This document shows, piece by piece, positions 56,321 to 64,000 of a stretch of DNA of 64,000 nt (its first letter is position 1; every line of letters begins with the position of its first letter). The notes under the pieces were generated by a model that worked only from the letters and a program-made list of their open reading frames with translations, was not told the DNA's origin and made no database searches. The stretch lies in contig JABAKD010000016.1 of assembly GCA_012845835.1 (NCBI GenBank), forward strand, positions 10,537,007 through 10,601,006, in the 5' to 3' direction. Both the position numbers and the translations under genes were made by a program. Source of the stretch: Undaria pinnatifida. Taxonomy: Eukaryota > Sar > Phaeophyceae > Laminariales > Alariaceae.

Positions 56321-59300
56321 CCCTATCATATGATCTCTGTAACGCCTACTTTTCCTTCCGCCCGATAGAGCATTGTAACCGCCGTTTCTCTCTCTCTCTC
56401 TCCTCCCCTTCCGCTTCCTTCCTTCCGGTGTTCTTGTTGGGTTTGCCCTGCCGGCGTGGTACCTTTTTCCTCGTACCTTTTGCCGTGTACCTTTCGTGCA
56501 CCGGTACCGATGCTTTCCTGTAGACAGGTGTTGGAGATGTTGTGGCGGTGCCTCTCCACGGTACGCACCATGCGTCCCAGCATGAAGGACGTCGCCGCTA
56601 TGGTAGCAGATCTCCTCAAAGAAGACTGATTCTGCCGTCACCAACCCCGCCTACATCGCCGCCTCTGGAGGGAAAATCTGCTACTTGATAGGACGGAGAC
56701 GACGCTTTGACCAATCCCTTGACTGACCGCCCTCGTACCAGTAACAAAGTGTACTGAAGGCCAAACGAGGCCTTTTTGCGCCCAGAAATTCCGGTCTCTC
56801 ATATTCAGTGTAGCGTACTTTCTGAAGAGCGAGGGGGTATACGTCCAACCATACCGTGCACACACCGTACATGCCCTGTAGCGATTTGGTTGGGCGCTTT
56901 TTTCCTCACCTCGACCTTTCTGCCGCAATCTGGCAAGACTTCATTTTGGCGGAGGTGTCCAGCGCAATCGGAAGGAGCGTGTGGGTGGTCTTTGGGTGGA
57001 GTCTATCACAGTTTGACTGCGTGGTTCATAGAATGACATTTATTTCCTGTCTGTCGAATCTTATTTTTAATTTTGCCCAACCAGATACTTTGCGAGCGAC
57101 AGGGAGAGTTGTCGTAATACACACACCCTTCCACCCTTGTACTCCACAGGACGTTTGCTTTCGTAGCCCCGTGATGATGCGATTAGTCTACAGGACATGT
57201 GTTCCCGTAGCTATTCGTACGTGATGACGACGCTAGTCGTGCGCCGTCTCCTCGAAATCGTCTTGGCACGGTAGGCTGTTGCCAACTGCATGCCGGTTGA
57301 AGAAGGAGCGGGGGGTGATCGGGATACCCCGCAAGGTTGATCGTGCTTTGTCTTTTCACCCCAATGTTCGTGCTTGGTTGTTTATTTGGGGAGTAAACAT
57401 GTCTTCCTGACCTCTGGTATGCTGTTGTTGTAAAGCTCGCTTACATGCAGCCCACGTATGTTTGCTTTTTAGAAGTAATGTGGCCCCATCTATACCAGCA
57501 GCGAACACCGAAGTGTTTGGGGCAACATAATGCGTACGCACAATAGGCATGGGAAGGATCTGCATTCCATCCCCTCCTGACCCCCCTCCCCCCGGGTATC
57601 TCTTACAGTGAATGAACCGATCAACGAGGCCGGCCCTTTTTACATTTGTGTGGCCGCATCACAGTATACTTCAAGTATAGTCTAGTGCAAGGGGACGATT
57701 TGCTTTGGAGAGGGAATTGGGTTTGGCATCCTTCGTAAGCGGACGAAAACCACTTCCAACCCGTCCGTTGATAGAGATTGTTTAATTTCTTGTATATTTT
57801 GCTTTGTATTCGCTTCCCTGTCGGTGTCGTTTTAGTTATAGTCCATACGACTGGATATTAAGCCAGCAGGTTTGAATGTCGTGCCCTATGTTTATGTTGA
57901 ATATTAATGTCAATCGTCCCACATAGGCACGGCTTCGGGAAGGGGGGGCATGTTGGAATGTTGCGATAGAGTTGGCAGTTTAGCTTCCTTGCTCGTATTT
58001 CAGCACAAGTAGTAGACAGGAATGCACACAGCATCTGGTTTCTGTACCATAGCACACTGCTGCTTTTTTGCCGCCATCTGGGCTGGTATATTCATACTTC
58101 CCCCCCTTTTTGCGTATTATACCCCCCTTCTGTACTTGTGGTAGGGTAGGACTTTGCTACACAGAGTACTGCGCTGTTCTGGCGCCACGTTATGCTCTTG
58201 TATGCCTACGTCTCCACTGCTTAGGATACTGCCCGTACTTTTAGTTTTAAGGCAGCTTTTTTCTCGATTTCGTGCTCATTTTGTTTAAAGGAAATTGGCC
58301 TTATCAGCTAGCTGTTAGTTCATCCAGTCGGATCGAGTCGCGACAGCTTTACCGAGCTGATTGCATCAAAATTGCAGGTCCGTGTTGTATCGTACATGGG
58401 CGTGTAACCATCACTATCGAGAAGAAGTGCTGAGTAGCATTAGTGTCATTAATAGGAGCCGGTGCTCACTGTGCTGGTACATTGTGTGATGCTGTGTCCC
58501 AAGGCGGAAAGGCATGCTTCGTGCTCAGATGTTAACCATCAGCAACGCACATGTACCCGTAACATTAGCACATGCTACTCCTGCTTGGTGCAGATGTATA
58601 CACAGCCCAGGTGTACCCTCTACTGTATTAATGTAGACAACATAGATAGAAAGAAAAACTAAGCAATATTTTCGTTCAAATAGCTTCAACCAGATTATGT
58701 CTTGCTTCTTTTACGGCTCCAGCGAAGGCAATGTTTTCACTTCAGATCAGGAGGTGATCGAAATATCACGGGTCAGGGTCCGGTCGGGAGTTTTTTTTCC
58801 ATCTCACGGTGAGGGCGGGGCAACCCTTACCCCACCCGATCTAACCCGGAAGGGGTGACCCGACCCTCAAAAAACCCTCGAACCAAATTTATCAAGAAGA
58901 TGCAGCCAGCTTCACCCTCTTTCACTTTTTTTCAGGTAGCCTCAACAACAGCACCGCCAGAATATGCCGCAAGAAACAAAAGCATTGTGAAACCGCGTGC
59001 TCGTAAGCCTCAATTACAGCACCACCAGGTTATTGCCCCAACCAAAACATAAAACCACGAAAAATGCGACTACACTCCGGAACACCAAACGACAAAACAT
59101 GGAAAACAACCCTCGCTGTACAAAACCTCAGCGACACCAACAAGACGAAAACCGTTTGATCCCCTCTAGAACTGCCCCCAAGTCTTTTGGTGCACAAACT
59201 ACTCGGATATAGTGTGAGGTAACCCCATTCATCGGAAACGGGGAAAGCGGCCCAACCATACAATGTCGCTGCCGCGGGGGATCGAACATGCTACCACAGG

Positions 59301-59879
59301 AAACCGCCGGTTTGGACCCTTTTGAGAAACCGCCCCGCTACACTCCAACCGGTAAAACAAGGCCAACATAAATAAACCCCTTTAAGAACTGCAAACACTA
59401 ACTCCAAGAAATTTGACCAAAACAAACGTGAGATTGCAAGTTTAAGAGGGTTCACCTGCGAAGACCGGTCTCCCATGATAGCATCTTCGCAGGAAACGAA
59501 CGGCTGCCGAACAAAACAAGAAAGTCCGAAAGTCCGAAACTCCTTAACTCCTCATCAAACGTTTTTCGTTTGGTCGAATATCCTCCGACCATTCCTACGT
59601 GCCCACGTTCTGTACATTAGGTGGCCAACAAAAATATATCTGGCAGTTCCACACCGGCTAGAAGTCACGCAAAGCCTACCGTACGTTCTACAGTAGTCTA
59701 CAGTAGGTTCTACAGTAGTCTCTACAGCGTAGGCCCATTGACGCCGCCCAATTACTCCGTCGAAAGACCCCGTCAAATAGTCCTCCCAAACACCCCGCCA
59801 ACAGTCTTCGCCCAAAGCTGTAGAGCGGTCTAATCCCCGTGTTATAAAGCCTCCATAACATTTCTCCCCGCCTTTAGAG

Positions 59880-60440
59880 GGAGGGTATCCAGCTGTGCTG
59901 ACATCGTGTGTTTGAGAGCGCCCAGCTGTGTTCACAAAATCTCCCCAGCGTAGAGAGAAGGTGCTCAGATGTGTCAACAGATATACGTTTGGAACGGGCG
60001 CTCAGCCGTGCAAAAACATTCTCCAGAACACAATGTTGGAACCCCGTGCACATCGACCCCAAAACGATTACAAGTGGTCTGATCAACCATCACAACAAAA
60101 AATACAGCATCTAGCCCCGCTAAACCCCGGCGGCGGGCCCAGCCGTGCTAAAACTTTATCCGCCCAGCTGTGCCAACATGCCTACGCCCAGCTGTGCCAG
60201 CCCCAACCCCGCGGCCAGTCGTGCTGACATGTCTCCCAGTCATAGAGAGCGTTCAGCCGCGCCGCGTTACAGGTTACATCCACACCCACAAGCCTTCGGG
60301 GACTTCAGAGGAGAAACGCGTAGAAAAAAACAGTTATCTCCGCCCAGCTGTGAAAACAATACCACCCCTCGTCTGAAAGAGCGCCCAGCCGCGGTAACAT
60401 CTCTCCGCTAAGCTGTGCCGAAAAACAACACATACCCCCG
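59880..60440 (-). repeat. Array of VPS2 C-terminus-like units, right copy
   Basis: About a dozen degenerate copies of GCGCCCAGCTGTGCTAACAT (for example at 59888, 59919, 59998, 60137, 60162, 60186, 60214, 60249, 60342, 60380, 60407). The last unit, GCGCCTAGCTGCGCTAACAT at about 60450, is the coding end of VPS2 itself (MLAQLGAL). The coding tail and the 3-prime flank are therefore one repeat family. Confidence 0.75.
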
Positions 60441-60445
60441 TCTTG

Positions 60446-60640
60446 CTAGAGGGCGCCTAGCTGCGCTAACATCTCTTCCGTTTTCGCATCCAACTTCGTC
60501 TCGCTCGCGGCGGCCGGTTTCGCGACGGCGGGGGCGCCGGTGGGAGCGTCCATCATCTTCCCGTCTACGTCCAAGCCGATTTCTGCCAAGACTTGGTTGA
60601 CGACATTGTCGGCGTCCGCCTCGATGCCTTCGTTGTCGAA
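60446..60640 (-). CDS. VPS2: VPS2/CHMP2 (ESCRT-III), last exon
   Basis: ESCRT-III subunit that polymerises on endosomal and other membranes and recruits the Vps4 ATPase for membrane scission. The exon encodes 64 residues and a stop: FDNEGIEADADNVVNQVLAE, IGLDVDGKMM, an Ala/Pro linker (DAPTGAPAVAKPAAAS) and a C-terminal helix KTEEMLAQLGAL at the MIM1 (Vps4-binding) position. The acidic stretch plus VVNQVLAEIGLD matches CHMP2 proteins closely. The acceptor is TTGGCCAG before 60640, phase 0, joining to the exon at 63544. A dead copy with an internal stop lies at 32367-32560. Confidence 0.9.
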   Translation of the reverse strand, partial: FDNEGIEADADNVVNQVLAEIGLDVDGKMMDAPTGAPAVAKPAAASETKLDAKTEEMLAQLGAL

Positions 60641-61499
60641 CTGGCCAAGAAAAAAAGGAGAGCGCGCGGCGGTGGAGGCAAGAAGAACAGAGGAGCGGTA
60701 GGGTTGAATTACAATCAAAGATGTCAGGAGACGGTCGGTCAAGGGAAAAGGTCCAGCGGGCAAGGGTAAAAAAATCGATCGTTCCACTCTAAAACCTAGT
60801 AGTTTGGCGTCAGTCAAGGTAAACTATTGGCCATTTGCCGTCGGTCAAGGGGTCAAAGTGCCGTCTCCTGGCATTTTGCTGAGAATCGTTTCATGTTTCG
60901 ACAGGTTTGTCATCTGTGGAGGGGGAGCGGGGGCTCGCGGGAGCGGGAGGGGGTGGGGCTAATTTTTTGTTGCTTGCCGTAGTCATTTGACCATCGACTA
61001 CCCGTTCTCTTCGAGACGCAGCACCGCTTCGGGGGAGCGGGGCGGGGTCATCATCACGCATGGCGGGGTCATTATCACGCATGGCGGGGTCATCATCGCG
61101 CATGGCGGCAGTCTGAAGACCGCAACGCCAGGACGGCGCACGACGCGCGTCAGCAATCAGGCAGGCCCCTCTAGCAGGAGGGGGCTATGCAGGTCCCGTG
61201 TATTGTTGAGTTGTAAGTAGCTGCTTTCTGTGGCTGTTGCCGACATGTATTATAGCGTGTAGTGTAGGTATATATATTGTTGTTGCAGTTGTTGTTGCTG
61301 TTGTTGAGTGCGAACTATACAGTGTAGGTATAGATATATATATACATATATATATTGTTGACAGTAACAAACCAGCCGACTTCAACTACTAATAATGCGC
61401 TCGGTTGCCGGTGCGGGATGGAGGGGGTTAGTTCTTTCCAGGGATGGATGTGTACGGAGTAAGAACCGCTCCGCGGAGTAGTTTCTTTTTCCTTTCTTA

Positions 61500-61760
61500 A
61501 AATCTCGCGGACCGGATATCCGCCTGTTGGCAAAGTCACGGATTACCACGGAGCGGATATCCGCCGCTACAAATTTCACGCATTAGTGCGGAGCGGATAT
61601 CCGCCCTTGAACATGTCACGGAGCGGAGCGGATTTTTCCGAGTGTGATACGGAGCGGATATCCGCTTGGGGGGAAAGTCACGGATTTTCACGGAGCGGAT
61701 ATCCGCCGCTACAAATGTCACGGATTATTGCGGAGCGGATATCCGTCGCACGGTTTTTTT
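61500..61760. repeat. Palindromic satellite GCGGATATCCGC, first cluster
   Basis: Six copies of CACGGAGCGGATATCCGCCG-like units spaced 40-60 bp (61514, 61554, 61594, 61655, 61698, 61738). The core GCGGATATCCGC is a perfect 12-bp palindrome. Confidence 0.85.
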
Positions 61761-61840
61761 CACGGAGCGGTTTATCTAACTCCGTCGAGCAAACCGCACA
61801 AAAACCACGGCATTTCCCCACGGCGCACCGTAGCAATAAT

Positions 61841-61941
61841 CCGTGAAAATGATACGGTTAACCGTGAAAATGATACGGTTAACCGTGAAAATGATACGGT
61901 TAACCGTGAAAATGATACGGTTAACCGTGAAAATGATACGG
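61841..61941. repeat. 21-bp tandem repeat, five copies
   Basis: CCGTGAAAATGATACGGTTAA repeated five times without visible change, with the last copy leading into GATATCCGC of the neighbouring satellite. It translates as NRENDTV repeats, which are not taken as protein. Confidence 0.95.
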
Positions 61942-61964
61942 ATATCCGCAGTAAATACCAGGAA

Positions 61965-62190
61965 GTAAGAAAAGATACGTTGTACTGGCGGATAAAATGG
62001 AATTTTTTTTTTTACCAATCTTGTGGCGCCCAACACCAAACACAAATAAAAGAAAAGTTGCACAAGATGAAGTACGAAAAGATACGTTGTGCTGGCGGAT
62101 AAAATGGACATTTTTGTTTGACCAACCCTGCGGCGCCCAACGCCTTGTGGCGCCCAACGCCAAACACAAAATAAAGGAAAAATTGCACAA
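61965..62190. repeat. Duplicated block of about 105 bp
   Basis: AAGATACGTTGTACTGGCGG ATAAAATGGA...GGCGCCCAACACCAAACACA at 61970-62070 recurs at 62078-62190 with a further local doubling of GGCGCCCAACGCC. No gene. Confidence 0.8.
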
Positions 62191-62599
62191 CACGCCAACG
62201 TTGCGTCCCTCGAGAAAACAAACAAAAACAAAAATATTGAATATTGACTGCTTGAACACGTGATGATCATACAGCACAAAGTGACGAGGGTCGGGGGCAG
62301 CAGACGCGCAACAGCAGCAGCGTCCGACCCAGGACCACGGCTCTCCACCACAAAAAAAGTCAACAACAGTGAAACGTGACACCAACTAAACCAACAGTGT
62401 AAAACAACAAAACGACCACCTGCTCATATCACGTTGTTTACGCGGGGCGGGGGATGGATGCCGTCGCTATGGGCGCCATACAAGGGATACACTGCTGTTA
62501 TATCAAGGCGTTCTACGGTACGTTATCGGGCATTCTGAACAATTTCGACCGTGAAAAAAACGTGATTTTCAGCGGTTTGATCCGTGAGATATGCTACGG

Positions 62600-62945
62600 A
62601 GTACCTACGGAGTGGGTCGAGCCGCTCCGTGGAAAAACCGCCTTCACGGGTTCAACCGCGAAGCTAAAATCCGTGGGGAGCGTAGCGTTTTTTTACCAAA
62701 ATGTCATGGAGCGGATATCCGCGCGTCGGGAAACTCATGGGTTATTGCGGAGTGTATGTCCACCCTTGAAAATGTCACGGAGCGGATTGGATTTTTCTAG
62801 TGCGCTACGGAGCGGAGCGGATCGGATATCCGCTTGTGGGAAAAGTCACGGATTGTCACGGAGCGGATATCCGCCGCTACAAATCTCACGGAGCGCTGCG
62901 GTTTGATCGAACCGATTCGTGAAAAACCGCTCCGCGGATATATTC
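62600..62945. repeat. Palindromic satellite GCGGATATCCGC, second cluster
   Basis: Copies at 62702, 62823, 62864 and a decayed one at 62934, with CACGGAGCGGAT between them, as in the first cluster. Confidence 0.8.
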
Positions 62946-62978
62946 TCACTCCGTACACATCCCTGGTTTTTTCTTGCT

Positions 62979-63066
62979 ACATCGATGGCCACGTCACCCA
63001 TCACCTCCTTGGGCACACCATCTTCTCATTACTCTACCGCGAACTGCTGCATGATCTTCGACGACA
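62979..63066 (-). pseudogene. Decayed duplicate of part of the VPS2 penultimate exon
   Basis: On the minus strand SSKIMQQFAVE is followed by stops and then KEVMGDVAID, matching AKIMQQFAVENEKMGMSEEM MDDALID of the live exon (63544-63825). One inserted T breaks the frame. Confidence 0.75.
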
Positions 63067-63169
63067 GTAGATTATTGTCACAAAAGCACTCTATTGTTCT
63101 TGTACTCTACGTGTCGTCATAATAGACCGGTATTACTGCTGTCATTCGACGACAAATATTTTGCGCTGT

Positions 63170-63245
63170 TGCCGCTACGGCGGACGGGGGGGGGGTGCAT
63201 TTCTTTCGTTATTTCCTACCGCGTCAACGAGTTGTTACAACAACA
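63170..63245 (-). pseudogene. Decayed duplicate of the VPS2 exon-intron border
   Basis: CGGCGGACGG...GGTGCATTTCTTTCGTTATTTCCTACCGCGTC resembles 63490-63555 (GGCGGACTTCGGGAGGGGGT GCGATTTTCTTTAGCAACTC TTACCGCATC), that is, the donor region of the live exon. Confidence 0.6.
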
Positions 63246-63543
63246 CACTATTGTCGCGACCAGACTGATGCTATTGTCACCCGATGTGAAGTATTTCAAG
63301 GTTGCAGCTGCGGGGGGCGTATACCCGTATCATGCACGGCTGCAGTTTGAGACCATCGACCCTCCCTAATAAGCCGGGACGGAGCACGTCGGGTTTTCAC
63401 CGTCCGGGCAGGCAATTCTAGAACCAAGCACGAAGCTCCGTGAGGTGTTCGGCAAGTCGCATGAAGGACGAGCTGCCTTCTATCAAGAACCGCTTGTGAG
63501 GCGGACTTCGGGAGGGGGTGCGATTTTCTTTAGCAACTCTTAC

Positions 63544-63825
63544 CGCATCGATGAGCGCATCGTCCATCATCTCCTCCGACATTCCCATCTTCTCATTCTC
63601 CACCGCGAACTGCTGCATGATCTTCGCCGTCTCCTCTGCGCTGACTGCATCATTCACATTCTTCATAACCCCCGCAACATTTCCCATCACCCCCGCTAGC
63701 GACGCCTGCGTTGCCGCGGACGACGCAGCGTGTCCGACCCCCGCTATCCTAGCCCTTGCGGTGTAGAGCTGGTCCTTCTGTCCTCGCAAGGTGACTAACT
63801 GTTTCGCGAGCGTTCGTGTTGCGCC
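63544..63825 (-). CDS. VPS2: VPS2/CHMP2 (ESCRT-III), penultimate exon
   Basis: Encodes 94 residues of the ESCRT-III core: GATRTLAKQLVTLRGQKDQL, ARIAGVGHAASSAATQASLA, GVMGNVAGVMKNVNDAVSAE and KIMQQFAVENEKMGMSEEMM. These fit helices 2-4 of CHMP2 proteins (LAKQLVxLR, the MGxMNxQM-like block, and KIMxxFxxExExMxMxEEMM). Acceptor ATGCCAG before 63825, donor GCG/GTAAGA after 63544, phase 0 at both ends. The N-terminal exon(s), with the basic helix 1, lie beyond the right edge, so the gene is partial here. Confidence 0.92.
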
Positions 63826-63859
63826 CTGGCATATCAAGCAAAACAAGGGGGGGATCAAA

Positions 63860-64000
63860 CAAAGCGAAAGAGGTAAGGGAGGGGGGGGGGGGGCGTAGGG
63901 CTTTATAGTGGCACTTTCGCAAGCGTTCGTATGTACTGTGTGGTCGAACAAAACCAAAGAGAGGGGGGGGGGGGGGGGGGGGGCGCCTTCGTGTATACCG
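63860..64000. repeat. G-run rich end of the window (VPS2 upstream intron)
   Basis: G runs of about 12 at 63880 and about 20 at 63963. Homopolymer length may be unreliable. Confidence 0.7.

Larger units (their letters stand above)
55350..60871 (+). repeat. Segmental duplication, right copy
   Basis: Partner of 26880-32770. This copy holds the intact VPS2 last exon and so is likely the source. It has its own family A insertion (about 55945-56320) that the left copy lacks, and lacks the left copy insertion at 27246. Between the shared parts, two 75-bp units with GGCGGCGACATGTACCGCCA are present in both copies. Confidence 0.88.
60641..63543 (-). other. VPS2 intron (2.9 kb), full of repeats
   Basis: Donor GATGCG/GTAAGA at 63543 and acceptor at 60641. 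It holds the end of the segmental homology (to 60871), a (GTCATCATCACGCATGGCGG) triplicate at 61045-61105, GGATATCC satellites, a 21-bp tandem repeat, a duplicated 100-bp block, and two decayed copies of the neighbouring exon. Confidence 0.8.

Noticed and set aside
61841..61941. CRISPR-like array
   Set aside because: Direct 21-bp repeats without spacers, in a eukaryotic intron.
62020..62160. TGGCGCCCAAC, which looks like a retroviral primer-binding site
   Set aside because: It occurs in a local tandem duplication, with no LTR before it and no retroelement genes after it.
61776..62385. 196-aa and 154-aa minus ORFs in the VPS2 intron
   Set aside because: They run through the 21-bp tandem repeat and the duplicated 105-bp block; the repeats explain the open frame.

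Overview
The window is nuclear DNA of a eukaryote. It has GT-AG introns, a spliced ESCRT-III gene, a DIRS-like tyrosine-recombinase retrotransposon, a LINE remnant, several small transposon families, and many micro- and minisatellites with long G/C homopolymers. Long repeat-filled introns and heavy (CAA)n and poly-G content would fit a stramenopile such as a brown alga, but no gene here fixes the lineage, so that is only a guess. Coding density is very low, and most open frames are random or are translations of simple repeats.

Layout. 1-9.5 kb: a large palindrome (axis near 789) whose right arm starts a DIRS-like element (about 780-9,518). It has direct terminal repeats, a zinc-knuckle Gag, reverse transcriptase, RNase H and a tyrosine recombinase, all broken by stops and frameshifts. 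10.6-12.3 kb: two tandem copies and a stub of an OTU-type protease-like ORF. 14-27 kb: nested small elements. They comprise family A (retroposon-like, G/C runs), family B (83-bp direct repeats flanking a tRNA-like unit), a 275-bp MITE, family C (carrying (AAC)n arrays), a 43-bp-TIR element and a GGGCC minisatellite. 26.9-32.8 kb is the left copy of a segmental duplication whose right copy lies 28.1 kb away (55.35-60.87 kb). It ends in a dead copy of the last VPS2 exon and runs into a 1.8-kb tract dominated by CCATGG motifs. 35-46 kb: sparse sequence with a CCCT microsatellite, one plausible exon near 39 kb and a LINE 3-prime fragment (41.5-42.5 kb). 46.8-50.7 kb: a multi-exon protein-kinase pseudogene. 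54.5-55.2 kb: two clean exons of an unrecognised gene. 60.4-63.8 kb: the two 3-prime exons of a VPS2/CHMP2 gene on the minus strand, which continues past the right edge.

The only gene that looks intact and identifiable is VPS2/CHMP2. Everything else recognisable is mobile or decayed. The main points of interest are the array of VPS2 C-terminal-like repeats in its 3-prime flank, the CCATGG tract that begins at the duplication breakpoint, the excess of the octamer ATAGTCTA/TAGACTAT across the window, and several nested insertions whose target-site duplications can be read directly.
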